A stretch of DNA of 17,309 nucleotides from assembly GCA_900552885.1 (NCBI GenBank), contig USBM01000014.1:1-17309 (forward strand), given 5' to 3'. This document shows positions 1 through 9,284 of this stretch, one piece after another. How positions within the stretch are numbered: the first letter of the stretch is position 1; each line of letters starts with the position of its first letter. The notes under the pieces were generated by a model. It was given only the letters and a program-made list of their open reading frames with translations. It was not told the origin of the DNA and did not search any database. The position numbers and the translations under genes were made by a program. Origin of the DNA: an uncultured Clostridium sp. Lineage in GTDB: Bacteria > Bacillota > Clostridia > Lachnospirales > Lachnospiraceae.

Positions 1-1
1 G

Positions 2-3000
2 AAGAATGAGGTCAGGGATAATAATTCGAATCACGCAAATGTAATCCTTATGAATGATATTACGATCACATCAAGTAGCTGGACAAGGATTGGGAACAAT
101 GCGGAGAAGAAGAAATATAATGATACCTTTGATGGACAAGGACATACCATTTTTAATCTAGCATATAAAATAGGCTCGTCTATTAAGGTGTCGGAAAGCA
201 TTTATGGTGGCCTTTTTGGGAGTATATCAGCAGGTGCAGTAGTCAAGAATGTAACGATAGAGGAAGCTAATTTTACTGGGGGATACGCAGCGGCGGCAGT
301 GGTAGCATATAATTATGGTACGATCGATCATTGTTATGTGAAGAACAGTAGTATTTCTACACAGAGTTATGCAGGAGGAATCTGTGCACAGAATATGAGT
401 ACAGGAGTTATCCAATATTGTCAGGTAAGTGGAAATGGGAAGGCAGTTGCTACGGGTACACAGGGGGCAACATCTGGCGGAATAGCAGGTAATAATGCAG
501 GCAAGATCATTTATTGTAGTAATGAGATAGAGACATCTGCATCAACATATTGCGGAGGAGTTGTAGGTTATAATAGTGGAAGTGTAACATCTGTTTATAG
601 TGTTGGTGAGATCGGTAATGGTACAGAGGGATTAGGTGGTGTTGCCGGATATAATACGGGAACGATTCAGAGGGCATATTGTGATGGCAACCATGCAAAC
701 AAGGCTGTGGGAGTAGACAATTATACGGGGACAGAGGCTGATGCTCATTGTGTTTCACTAAGTGATTTTAAGAGTGGTAAAGCGGCTTACCTCCTGAATG
801 GAAGTACATCTGATGCAGATGTAGTATGGCGACAGAACATAGACCAGGGGACGACAGATACATATCCGGTATTAGACAGTAGTCATAATATTGTATATCA
901 GGTATCGGATGGCGTGTATTCGAATACGAATGATGATTCCTGTGCGACAGGGCATAATATGACAGCATATCCGGCAAAAACGGCAACTTGTATAGCACAG
1001 GGTAATGTTGCTTATTGGGTGTGTAATAAATGTCATCGATATTTTTTGGATTCGACTGGAACGAAATCTACCACGGCGGCGCAGGTAGTGCTTGCAAAGA
1101 ATAATAATCATAATTTAGAGACACATGCGGCGACAGAAGCAACCTGTACAACGGCAGGAAATAGCCTCTATTATCAATGTACGCTATGCGGGAAATATTA
1201 CAAAGATAATGCAGCGACTCAGGAAACGACACTTCAGAATGTGACAATTGCTGCGTTAGGACATAATTATACGGTAACATTTAAATGGGGATCAGGCAAT
1301 ACGTCTGCTAAGGTAAACATTATCTGTAGTCGTAATGATGTTGTAAAGACGGTAAATTGTACAGTGACTTCAACTTCAGCAGAGGCAACCTGTACGAAAG
1401 CGGGAACAACTATTTATACTGCAACCGCAACATATGATGGAAAAGAGTTCAAAGAGCAAAAGACAGTGACTGGTGAGAAGGGCTCACATGTCTATGGAAC
1501 ACCGGTATTCACATGGACAAAGCAGGTAGATGGTTCTTATACCGCAACAGCAACATATACCTGTTCTGTATGTAATAACAAAGAAACCATGAATTGTACG
1601 GTGACACAGAAAGATAAGACGGATGCTACCTGCACCACAAAGGGTTCGGTTGCATATCGTGCGGCAGTGACAGGAAAAAGTGATTATGAAGATAAGGCAT
1701 TTGACATAGCAGCAACCGGACATCAGTTAATGGCGGTAAGTGCAGTAGCGGCAACCTGTGATACACCGGGACATATTGCATATAATGAATGTAGTATATG
1801 TAAGAAGAAATTTGATTCGGGTAAGAATTTGTTGACAGATGCAGAGGTTGTTATAAAGGCAACGGGGCATACCTATGCATGCAAGGCAGGAACCGATGGA
1901 ACGACGCATTCACAGGTATGCAGCAAGTGCGGTCATACAACAGGAAAGGAAGAACATACAGGGGGAACAGCAACCTGTCACAGTAAGAAAGTATGTACGA
2001 AATGTGGTGCATCTTATGGTGATATGTTGCCACACTCATACAATGATCCGATTTTTACATGGAAGGAAACAACAGATGGATATTCGGTAACAGCAAAGAT
2101 GGTATGTGGTGTTACAGGGTGTGCTTATGCAGTAGAGGATAAGAACTGTAAAGTTACGTATAAGGTTACTAAGCAACCAACCTGTACGGAGAATGGTGAT
2201 CGGTATTATACAGCAATAGCAACGTTAGAAGGTAAAATATATCAGGATGGGAAATCTGCTGATGGGGTGGTTGATGCAATCGGGCATACTCTTACGCATG
2301 TAGAGGCAAAGAATGCAGGAACGTGTGAAGGGGATGGTAATAAGGAATATTGGAAGTGTACAACATGTAATAAGTGTTATGCGGATGCAAAAGCTGTAAA
2401 TGAGACAACGTTCGAAGAAATGGTGATTAAAGCACCGGGACATGATCGGAATGGGATTGCAGATAATGGAGATGGAACACATTCCGGAAAATGTTCAAAA
2501 TGTGATAAAACATACACTAAGGAAAAACATCAGGGAGGAACAGCAACTTGTGCAAGTAAAGCACTCTGTACGGTTTGTGGTGCTGCTTATGGATCGGTGG
2601 ATGTGAATAACCATAATTATGGGGAACCGGAGTATCAATGGAACAAGAGCGATGACGGATATAATGTCAAGGTTGTTCTTACCTGTGATCGTTGTGACAA
2701 AGATGTAACAGGGCATCAGAAAATATATGACTCTACGGCAGATGATGTTATTGGTACGGTCTTAACAGAAGCAACCTGTGACAAAGAGGGTACGGTTCTG
2801 TACTGTTTTTCCAAGACGGTAGATGGTAAGCAATACACATCAGAAAAGAAAGGTACGATTGCTAAGCTTTCGCATCAGATAAAACAGATTGCGGCAAAAG
2901 AGGCAACCTGCACAGAGGATGGTAATGTTACGTATTATCAGTGTGAAAGATGTGGAAAGTTATTTGCGGATGCAGCAGGAACAATAGGTATTACAGTAGC

Positions 3001-4126
3001 GGACACAGTCATTCCGGCTGAAGAACATGATCGGAATGGAATTACAGATAATGGTGATGGAACACATTCCGGAAAATGTTCAAAGTGTGGGAAAGTGTTT
3101 GAAAGTGAAGATCATCGTGGTGGAACGGCAACCTGTGTGAAGAAAGCACAATGCGAAGTATGTGGTGCAGAGTATGGAGCTGTTGACATTACAAATCATG
3201 ATTATATAGATCCGGTATTCACGTGGAATGAGGCAGATGATGGTTATGCGGTTAGCGCAGAATTTGTATGTAGGAATTGTACGGCAGAAACGGATGGACA
3301 TACAATGCAAAAAGAATGTACGGTAACAGAAACAGACCGAGTGGACGCAACAACTAAGGCAGAAGGACAGATTACTTATACTGCAAAAGTAAGCTGGATG
3401 GGACAAGAGTTCAAGGATACTCATATTGATGTGATTCCGAAGAAGCAGGATGAAAAGAGCGATGAAAAGCCAGATAAGAAGGAAGAAACTCCGGACGACA
3501 AGGATAAAGGTTCTGATAAGGGAGATGGCGAAAAGAAACAGCAGACCAATCAGTCACAGGCGAATAGTCAGCCGACAAATGTAACGATCATTAATAACAA
3601 TAATACGAATATATATGTGAATATGCAGGTTGTAGATCAATCCACACATATTACATACCGGGTAGTGACTGCAAGTGACGGTACACCGGCAGTATCTTAT
3701 GATGCGCCACCCGCAAAAGATACGGCAAAAGTAGTAGTTCCGTCACAGGCAACGATCGATGGTGTGACCTATAAGGTTGTTGCAATTGAAAAGAATGCAT
3801 TTACCAAGAACAAAAAATTGAAATCCGTTACTATCGGAGACAATGTAGAGGAGATTGGAGATAATGCGTTTGGTAAGTGTACGAATCTGAAGAAGGTAAC
3901 GATTCCTTCGAATGTGAAGAAGATTGGAAAGAGTGCCTTCTCTGGCTGTAAGAAGTTAAAGCAGATTACTATAAAGACAGATTCCTTGACAAAGAAGAGT
4001 ATTGGAGCAAAGGCATTCAAGGGTATCGCTTCTAAGGCAACCATTAAGGTACCGAAGAAAATGAAGAAATCCTATAAGAAGATTCTTGAAAAGAAGGGAA
4101 TTGGATCAAAAGTTAAGATAAAATAA
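2..4126 (+). CDS. Giant repeat surface protein (GLUG repeats, Cys-rich super-repeats, BspA-like LRR), 5'-partial
   Basis: This is the 3' part of a very large, probably secreted, adhesin-like protein. The reading frame is open from base 2 with no stop. The ATG at 50 lies inside a GLUG-type motif (NDITI...W..IG...FDGQGHTI), so the true start and any signal peptide are upstream of the window. Numbering from that ATG, about five GLUG repeats (GG-[IV]-xG-x-N-x-G) occupy residues 50-215. A Cys-rich region of CxxC modules follows at about 300-1128, including three tandem super-repeats. A Lys/Asp/Glu-rich linker covers about 1130-1180. Leucine-rich repeats of the BspA/LRR_5 type (NAF.....L..VTI) cover about 1228-1345. 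The protein ends in a Lys-rich tail with no LPxTG motif or C-terminal membrane anchor, so how it is held on the cell is unclear. An adhesion or matrix-binding role is inferred from the family. A strong terminator follows the stop. Confidence 0.85.
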   Translation, partial: KNEVRDNNSNHANVILMNDITITSSSWTRIGNNAEKKKYNDTFDGQGHTIFNLAYKIGSSIKVSESIYGGLFGSISAGAVVKNVTIEEANFTGGYAAAAVVAYNYGTIDHCYVKNSSISTQSYAGGICAQNMSTGVIQYCQVSGNGKAVATGTQGATSGGIAGNNAGKIIYCSNEIETSASTYCGGVVGYNSGSVTSVYSVGEIGNGTEGLGGVAGYNTGTIQRAYCDGNHANKAVGVDNYTGTEADAHCVSLSDFKSGKAAYLLNGSTSDADVVWRQNIDQGTTDTYPVLDSSHNIVYQVSDGVYSNTNDDSCATGHNMTAYPAKTATCIAQGNVAYWVCNKCHRYFLDSTGTKSTTAAQVVLAKNNNHNLETHAATEATCTTAGNSLYYQCTLCGKYYKDNAATQETTLQNVTIAALGHNYTVTFKWGSGNTSAKVNIICSRNDVVKTVNCTVTSTSAEATCTKAGTTIYTATATYDGKEFKEQKTVTGEKGSHVYGTPVFTWTKQVDGSYTATATYTCSVCNNKETMNCTVTQKDKTDATCTTKGSVAYRAAVTGKSDYEDKAFDIAATGHQLMAVSAVAATCDTPGHIAYNECSICKKKFDSGKNLLTDAEVVIKATGHTYACKAGTDGTTHSQVCSKCGHTTGKEEHTGGTATCHSKKVCTKCGASYGDMLPHSYNDPIFTWKETTDGYSVTAKMVCGVTGCAYAVEDKNCKVTYKVTKQPTCTENGDRYYTAIATLEGKIYQDGKSADGVVDAIGHTLTHVEAKNAGTCEGDGNKEYWKCTTCNKCYADAKAVNETTFEEMVIKAPGHDRNGIADNGDGTHSGKCSKCDKTYTKEKHQGGTATCASKALCTVCGAAYGSVDVNNHNYGEPEYQWNKSDDGYNVKVVLTCDRCDKDVTGHQKIYDSTADDVIGTVLTEATCDKEGTVLYCFSKTVDGKQYTSEKKGTIAKLSHQIKQIAAKEATCTEDGNVTYYQCERCGKLFADAAGTIGITVADTVIPAEEHDRNGITDNGDGTHSGKCSKCGKVFESEDHRGGTATCVKKAQCEVCGAEYGAVDITNHDYIDPVFTWNEADDGYAVSAEFVCRNCTAETDGHTMQKECTVTETDRVDATTKAEGQITYTAKVSWMGQEFKDTHIDVIPKKQDEKSDEKPDKKEETPDDKDKGSDKGDGEKKQQTNQSQANSQPTNVTIINNNNTNIYVNMQVVDQSTHITYRVVTASDGTPAVSYDAPPAKDTAKVVVPSQATIDGVTYKVVAIEKNAFTKNKKLKSVTIGDNVEEIGDNAFGKCTNLKKVTIPSNVKKIGKSAFSGCKKLKQITIKTDSLTKKSIGAKAFKGIASKATIKVPKKMKKSYKKILEKKGIGSKVKIK
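1490..3199 (+). repeat. Three tandem ~182-195-residue Cys-rich super-repeats inside the surface protein
   Basis: Each unit has three modules in the same order. First is a W module (F.W....DGY.V.A...C, then ATC...G...Y.A). Second is a K module (ATC...G...Y..C..C.K.F.D, ending in GH). Third is a T module (DGTHS..CSKC, H.GGTATC, then C..CGA.YG and a His). The units are 1490-2035, 2036-2614 and 2615-3199 (182, 193 and 195 codons). A fourth W module follows from 3200. Two K modules and one W-like module precede the array, at about 956-1489. DNA identity is high locally: 2441-2504 matches 3026-3089 with four differences in 64 bases, exactly 585 bp apart. Each T module carries a C-x2-C ... C-x5-C-x2-C pattern, which could bind zinc or form disulfides. 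That last point is inference. Confidence 0.85.
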
Positions 4127-4143
4127 AAATAGTTTGCTGAAAG

Positions 4144-4190
4144 TGCCGATGTTTGATATCTTATCGATAATCAAACATTGGCATTTTTTG
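4144..4190 (+). terminator. Rho-independent terminator of the surface-protein gene
   Basis: A 14-bp stem pairs 4144-4157 with 4170-4183, with a single G.T pair, around a 12-nt loop that can itself fold slightly. Six T residues (4184-4189) follow directly. It lies 18 nt after the TAA of the surface-protein gene and just before the next promoter, so the two genes are probably separate transcription units. Confidence 0.93.
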
Positions 4191-4220
4191 TTGCATTTAC
4201 TTGGGTTATGATGGTATAAT
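4191..4220 (+). promoter_or_regulatory. Sigma-A-type promoter for the YfhO-family gene
   Basis: A TTGCAT hexamer (4191-4196) is separated by 18 nt from a perfect TATAAT (4215-4220). The -10 box is preceded by TG plus one base, an extended -10 element. It sits immediately after the upstream terminator and about 40 nt before the proposed start codon. Confidence 0.75.
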
Positions 4221-4259
4221 TCTACAATGAGTTTTTTTGTGTGAAGGGAAGTATGAGTA

Positions 4260-6881
4260 GTGCAGATAAAAGTAAAAGAATTTCTTAAGAATAAGGGAAT
4301 TTATATTGTAGCATTTGGAATTCCATGGTTAATTGTTGTGCTTCATTCTGTTATCCGGAATGGATGGCTGGTAGGAGGAGGAAGTATATTACGAGGAGAT
4401 AGTGGAATACAGTACTATCAATTATGTGTGGAATTATGGAATAAGATACATTCGGGAGAATCTTTATTTTATAGTTGGAATGCAGGAGGAGGTTTTGACT
4501 TTTTTCTTAATTTTGCGTACTATTTGGTTTCGCCATTTACAATACTTATTGTAGCAGTTCCTAAGGGTTGGCTTGAGAATACCGTACAGAGTGTTATGGT
4601 TTTGAAATGGTCTTGTATTGCGGTTACCATGACGTATTATTTTATGCACACAAAATTTAATCAAATGAAATCACATAAGAAATTCGTTGCACTTACTTTA
4701 GGGTGTGTATTTGCATTGTCTAATTGTATTCTGAATTTTGTGGCTTATTTTAATTGGAATGATGTAATCATTTTGTTTCCACTATTATTATTAGAGATAG
4801 AGCGGATGTTGGGAGACGGGCACTGGAAACGATACTATTGTTTGTTAACGTTAGCAATCTTGTGTAATTTCTATACCGCATATCAGGTATGTATCTTTTT
4901 GTTATTGTGGTTTATTTTTGTTATGAATTCAGATGTCAAACAAAAAGTGCGTAAATTCGTTGTGTTTATAACAAGTTCTCTTTTGGCAGCAATAAGTGGA
5001 TTAGTTGTTATTATACCATGTGTTGCTGGTGTTGCGAATAGATATTCCGTTATCACAGAACAGGATAAGAGATTATATGTTTCTTCGATTATTGTGAATG
5101 TATGGAAATCAATCAGCAAATTATTTGCTTTTGACACTGTATATAATGTTACTGATTTACGACCGAATCTCTATATATCAGTAGGAGTTGCGAGTGTTCT
5201 GCTGCTATATCTGTTTACAAAGATTCCGAAAAAAGAAAAGATTAAGACTACAATCTTATATTTTGTGGTTACGGGAAGCATATATATTGGTGCGTTGAGT
5301 TATGTTTGGCATGGATTTAGTGTGCCGAATGCGGTGTATCATAGATTTCTATATCTGTATGTGTTCTTATCATGTTTCATATGTATGCAGTTGATTATGC
5401 ATATACAAGAGGTTCGATTGAGGAGTGTTGTTTTTGCTTTGCTGCTTGAGTGTGTATTGATTGTGGTTGGATTTTTTAATGTGCAACAATATCAGGAATT
5501 CTATACATACCTGATCACCATTTTGCTGTTTGCACTGTATCAGATCATTTGTGTATTGCAGTGTAGAAAAAGTATTACGAACTCGCAATGGATTACGGTG
5601 TTATGTATATTGATAATGGGAGAATTGATTGCCAATGCAGTATATATTTTTTCTGCTTATGATGTAACGAATTATAAAGATAAATATTATATAAAAGATA
5701 CGGAAAAATTAGTGGATGGATTGCAGCTGGCGGATGGTGAACGCGTCGAGATGGCGCATTGTACCAGAAATATGGGATTGATGGAGTCGCTTCCATCGGA
5801 TGAGATATTTGCCTCTTATTGTAATGGCGCAGATGTGTATTTACATGTTTCATTGGGGCAATGTTTTTCTACGTCCGCATATGAATTTTGTGGTGGTTCG
5901 CCGTTATTGAATCTGATGTTTAATATTCGCTATGGAACAAGTATGAGTGAATATAATTTTAGTGATGTAGAGAAAGTTGGACAACAGGGGGATGTAACGC
6001 TTTACAAGACCAAACGTCTGGCTGGATTAGGCTATATGACATCTGACAAAGTGCTGGATTGGCAGGGAACCACATTAGGACCAATCGAGGCACAGAATCA
6101 GTTTGTCCAATATGCAACAGGGGAGAATGCTATTTTTGATATTATTTATCCTGAGGTGACCTGTAATGATATTGTTAGTACGTTACATCCGAATGATGAA
6201 TATTTGAATAAAGGTTTCTATTATTATGAATATACAGCATGTGCACCAAAGGGACAGGAAGTTACGACTCTTAATTTTACGATAGAGGAAGATATGGATC
6301 TGTATATGGTTAGTAATAGTGAGAGTCTGCAACAGGTTGGTGTAATGATTGATGGTGAGCAGACATATTTTGAGCCGGAGCAACGCCAGATGCAGGAGAC
6401 ATTACATATTGGAAAAGTAAAGAAAGGGCAGAAAATAATTATCTACGCAGCACATGACATTAGTGTTGGGGAGAAGAATTCTATGTGGTATCAATTTGCC
6501 AAGTTCAATGAAGATAATTATGCAAAGGCTTATGAGAAGTTATCAAAAAATGTATATAATATAGAGCAAATGGATTCCACCTATGTGAAGGGGAATATCA
6601 CGGCGGAACAGGATGGAATTATGATGACTTCTATTCAGGCGATGGATGGATTTGCGGTGTATGTGGATGGTGAACAGATAGAGTATAAGAAAGTAGCAGA
6701 CACCATGATAGGAGTTCCTTTGAAAAAAGGAAAACATGTTGTAGAATTCCGGTATCAGACACCATATTATGTGCAAGGAGCAATTGGCAGCTTGATAGGG
6801 ATCTTTATCTTTGTTTGCATATGTTTGTATGATAAGGTTCGCAAAAAGGCAAACAATGAAAAGGCAGGGAAAGCAGAGTGA
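4260..6881 (+). CDS. YfhO-family polytopic membrane protein (GT-C-like glycosyltransferase)
   Basis: An 873-residue integral membrane protein. A cytoplasmic N-terminus is followed by a first membrane segment at about 13-31. The loop after it holds the family motif GDSGIQYYQL with Asp47, in the place where GT-C enzymes carry their acidic catalytic residue. Further hydrophobic helices run to about residue 465. A large extracytoplasmic region spans about 466-838 and contains the C-terminal YfhO signature (DGFAVYVDGE ... KKGKHVVEFRY). One last helix (about 841-857) leads to a short basic tail. In Bacillus, YfhO has been linked to lipoteichoic-acid glycosylation; the substrate here is unknown. The start is a GTG with AAGGGAA (4244-4250) ten bases ahead. 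An ATG seven bases upstream is in another frame and reads only a 12-codon ORF. The cysteine desulfurase gene follows after 24 nt and may be co-transcribed. Confidence 0.85.
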   Translation: MQIKVKEFLKNKGIYIVAFGIPWLIVVLHSVIRNGWLVGGGSILRGDSGIQYYQLCVELWNKIHSGESLFYSWNAGGGFDFFLNFAYYLVSPFTILIVAVPKGWLENTVQSVMVLKWSCIAVTMTYYFMHTKFNQMKSHKKFVALTLGCVFALSNCILNFVAYFNWNDVIILFPLLLLEIERMLGDGHWKRYYCLLTLAILCNFYTAYQVCIFLLLWFIFVMNSDVKQKVRKFVVFITSSLLAAISGLVVIIPCVAGVANRYSVITEQDKRLYVSSIIVNVWKSISKLFAFDTVYNVTDLRPNLYISVGVASVLLLYLFTKIPKKEKIKTTILYFVVTGSIYIGALSYVWHGFSVPNAVYHRFLYLYVFLSCFICMQLIMHIQEVRLRSVVFALLLECVLIVVGFFNVQQYQEFYTYLITILLFALYQIICVLQCRKSITNSQWITVLCILIMGELIANAVYIFSAYDVTNYKDKYYIKDTEKLVDGLQLADGERVEMAHCTRNMGLMESLPSDEIFASYCNGADVYLHVSLGQCFSTSAYEFCGGSPLLNLMFNIRYGTSMSEYNFSDVEKVGQQGDVTLYKTKRLAGLGYMTSDKVLDWQGTTLGPIEAQNQFVQYATGENAIFDIIYPEVTCNDIVSTLHPNDEYLNKGFYYYEYTACAPKGQEVTTLNFTIEEDMDLYMVSNSESLQQVGVMIDGEQTYFEPEQRQMQETLHIGKVKKGQKIIIYAAHDISVGEKNSMWYQFAKFNEDNYAKAYEKLSKNVYNIEQMDSTYVKGNITAEQDGIMMTSIQAMDGFAVYVDGEQIEYKKVADTMIGVPLKKGKHVVEFRYQTPYYVQGAIGSLIGIFIFVCICLYDKVRKKANNEKAGKAE

Positions 6882-6905
6882 GAAAAGGAGTAGAAAGTAA
6901 ACACC

Positions 6906-8060
6906 ATGGAAGTATATTTTGATAATGCGGCAACAACGAAGATCATTCCGGAAGTTCGGGAGATCATGCTGAAAACAATGGATGAGGATTATGGCAATCC
7001 ATCCTCGATGCATCTGAAGGGTGTTGAAGCGGAGAACTATGTGCGTAATGCAAGAAATAGTATTGCCAAACAATTGAAATGCGAATCAAAGGAGATTATC
7101 TTTACATCCGGTGGTACGGAGTCGAATAATCTTGCTTTACTAGGACTTGCTTTGGCGAATAAGCGGGCGGGGAATCATATCATTACAACCGGGATCGAGC
7201 ATGCATCGGTATACAATCCGGTTCTGTATCTGCAGGAGCTGGGATTTGAAGTTACTTTTCTGAAAGTGGATGCACATGGAAAAGTGGATCTGGATCATTT
7301 AAGGGAAAGCCTTAGGGATGATACGATATTAGTATCAACGATGGCTGTCAATAATGAGATTGGTGCAGTAGAACCGATTGAAGAGAGTGCAGCGATTATT
7401 AAGCAGTATAATAAAGAACATGATAGACAGATACTATATCATGTAGATGCGATTCAGGCATTTGGTAAGCGGGTGATCTATCCGAAACGTGTTGGAATTG
7501 ATGCAATGTCTATGAGTGGGCATAAGATTCATGGACCGAAAGGAAGTGGTGCCTTATTTGTAGATAGTAAAGTGAAGATTAAACCGGTGCTGTATGGTGG
7601 CGGACAGGAAAAAGGAATGCGTTCCGGAACCGAGAATACAGCAGCAATCGCCGGTATGGGTAAAGCAACAGAGATCATGTATGCAAGATTAGAGGATAAT
7701 AATGAGAAGATGCAGGCGGTGAAGGATGCATTGGTTGCAGGTGCAACGAAGATAGAAGGCGTGACAGATAATTCGGGAGAATCCCCGCATATTGCAAGCT
7801 TAAGTTTCCGGGGAGTACGTAGTGAAGTGTTACTGCATGCGTTAGAAGACAAAGGAATCTATGTATCGGCAGGTTCTGCATGCTCCTCAAATCATCCGGC
7901 AATTAGCGGTGTGCTTCAGGCGATCGGATTGGACAAAGATTTGTTAGAATCTACTTTACGTTTCAGTTTTTGTGAGTATAATACAGTAGAGGAAGCTGAA
8001 TATACAGTAAAGGTATTAGAAGAGATTTTACCACTACTTAGAAAGTTTACGAGAAAGTGA
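6906..8060 (+). CDS. NifS/IscS-type cysteine desulfurase, probable sulfur donor to ThiI
   Basis: A 384-residue PLP enzyme that turns L-cysteine into alanine and an enzyme-bound persulfide. The N-terminus (YFDNAATTKIIPEV) is typical for the family and fixes the start. Visible motifs are SGGTESNN (68-75), the cofactor-stacking His99, Asp181 and Gln184 in the HVDAIQ strand, the PLP-binding Lys207 in SGHKIHGPKG, RSGTEN (239-244) and the persulfide Cys326 in SAGSACSS. It lies 7 nt before thiI, the arrangement of the Bacillus NifZ-ThiI pair, so its main job is probably tRNA 4-thiouridine rather than general Fe-S assembly. No iscU, sufU or iscR gene is nearby in the window. The best Shine-Dalgarno (AAGGAG, 6885-6890) is 15 nt from the ATG, which is long, but an in-frame TAG at 6891-6893 excludes a start closer to it. 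Which Fe-S or sulfur pathway uses it is inferred from position only. Confidence 0.93.
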   Translation: MEVYFDNAATTKIIPEVREIMLKTMDEDYGNPSSMHLKGVEAENYVRNARNSIAKQLKCESKEIIFTSGGTESNNLALLGLALANKRAGNHIITTGIEHASVYNPVLYLQELGFEVTFLKVDAHGKVDLDHLRESLRDDTILVSTMAVNNEIGAVEPIEESAAIIKQYNKEHDRQILYHVDAIQAFGKRVIYPKRVGIDAMSMSGHKIHGPKGSGALFVDSKVKIKPVLYGGGQEKGMRSGTENTAAIAGMGKATEIMYARLEDNNEKMQAVKDALVAGATKIEGVTDNSGESPHIASLSFRGVRSEVLLHALEDKGIYVSAGSACSSNHPAISGVLQAIGLDKDLLESTLRFSFCEYNTVEEAEYTVKVLEEILPLLRKFTRK

Positions 8061-8067
8061 GAATATC

Positions 8068-9267
8068 ATGGAATATAAGACATTTTTAATTAAATATGCG
8101 GAGATTGGAACGAAGGGCAAGAATCGTTATGTTTTTGAGGATGTGCTGTGTCAGCAGATTAAGAATCATGTAGCAGCTCTTGGTGAGTTTACGATTCGCA
8201 GAGAATATGGGCGGATCTTTTTGGAGGCAGAATCTGCATATGATTATGAAGATCTGATTGCGGAGCTTCAGAAGGTATTCGGTATTGTAGGAATCTGTCC
8301 GATCGTAGTTGAGGAACAGGTGACATTTGATGCGATCAAGGATAAAGCAATTGAGTATATGCGGGAATGTTACGGAGATAAAGCATTGACATTTAAGGTA
8401 AATGCCAGAAGAACGAATAAGAAGTTCCCGTTAAAGTCTATGGAGTTGAATAGTGAAATTGGACATTATCTGTTGGAAGAATTCCCGAACCTGTCAGTGG
8501 ATGTGCATAAACCGGATGTGATGTTGAACATCGAAGTGCGGGAAAGAGTATATATATATTCGGAGACAATCAAAGGTGCCGGTGGACTACCGGTAGGAAC
8601 GAATGGCAAGGCAATGTTGCTGCTGTCCGGTGGAATTGATTCTCCGGTAGCCGGATATATGATATCCAAACGTGGAGTGGAGTTGGAGGCGGTATATTTC
8701 AATGCACCACCATATACATCAGAACGTGCCAAACAGAAAGTGATTGACTTAGCAAGAATTGTGTCCGGATATTCAGGAAAGATCCGGCTTCATATTGTGA
8801 ATTTCACAGACATCCAGCTTGCAATCTATGAGAAATGTCCACATGAGGAACTGACGATCATTATGCGCCGTTACATGATGAAGATTGCGGAGCATATTGC
8901 AAAAGAAAATAACTGTCAGGCTTTGATCACCGGTGAGAGTATTGGACAGGTTGCATCACAGACGATGCATAGCTTGGCATGTACGAATGAAGTGTGTACA
9001 ATGCCTGTATTCCGCCCGTGTATTGGTATGGATAAGCAGGAGATCGTAGACATTTCGGAGCAGATCGATACGTATGAGACTTCTATTCTGCCATATGAGG
9101 ATTGCTGTACGATCTTTGTGGCGAAACACCCGGTAACAAAACCAATCTTGGAAATTATCAAGCGATCCGAAGAGAAATTAGCTGATGTGATCGATCAATT
9201 AATGGAAGAGGCATATGCTTCTGTAGAAGTGGTAGAAGCCAGGGTAGAAGATCTTGTGAAAGCGTAA
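8068..9267 (+). CDS. thiI: tRNA 4-thiouridine synthase ThiI (short form without rhodanese domain)
   Basis: A 399-residue ATP-dependent sulfurtransferase that converts U8 of tRNA to 4-thiouridine; in some bacteria it also serves thiamine thiazole synthesis. An N-terminal ferredoxin-like region and THUMP domain (about 1-165, starting KYAEIGTKGKNR) are followed by the PP-loop AANH domain. That domain has the ATP-binding SGGIDS at 187-192 and the GESIGQVASQT motif at 289-299. A CC pair (346-347, in YEDCCTIF) lies where ThiI enzymes carry the Cys that takes part in sulfur transfer. The protein stops near residue 399. It therefore has no C-terminal rhodanese domain like that of E. coli ThiI (482 aa), and sulfur must come directly from a desulfurase, most simply the gene 7 nt upstream. 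AAAGTGAG (8053-8060) ends 7 nt before the ATG and is an acceptable ribosome site. Confidence 0.95.
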   Translation: MEYKTFLIKYAEIGTKGKNRYVFEDVLCQQIKNHVAALGEFTIRREYGRIFLEAESAYDYEDLIAELQKVFGIVGICPIVVEEQVTFDAIKDKAIEYMRECYGDKALTFKVNARRTNKKFPLKSMELNSEIGHYLLEEFPNLSVDVHKPDVMLNIEVRERVYIYSETIKGAGGLPVGTNGKAMLLLSGGIDSPVAGYMISKRGVELEAVYFNAPPYTSERAKQKVIDLARIVSGYSGKIRLHIVNFTDIQLAIYEKCPHEELTIIMRRYMMKIAEHIAKENNCQALITGESIGQVASQTMHSLACTNEVCTMPVFRPCIGMDKQEIVDISEQIDTYETSILPYEDCCTIFVAKHPVTKPILEIIKRSEEKLADVIDQLMEEAYASVEVVEARVEDLVKA

Positions 9268-9284
9268 GAAAAGGAGTAACATCT

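Noticed and set aside
50..52. ATG taken as the start of the large surface protein
   Set aside because: The frame is open to base 2 and the ATG lies inside a GLUG motif; there is no ribosome site or signal peptide after it. The gene enters from outside the window.
1875..2090. 71-codon plus-strand frame within the surface protein
   Set aside because: It is an out-of-frame reading of the T module of the Cys-rich repeat, with no ribosome site.
1490..3199. CRISPR-like or intergenic repeat array
   Set aside because: The repeats are long, in frame and protein-coding with codon-scale differences; there are no short identical repeats with unique spacers anywhere in the window.
6543..7073. 176-codon minus-strand frame
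   Set aside because: It is antisense to the end of the YfhO gene and the start of the cysteine desulfurase, with no family resemblance or ribosome site. It is a shadow frame.
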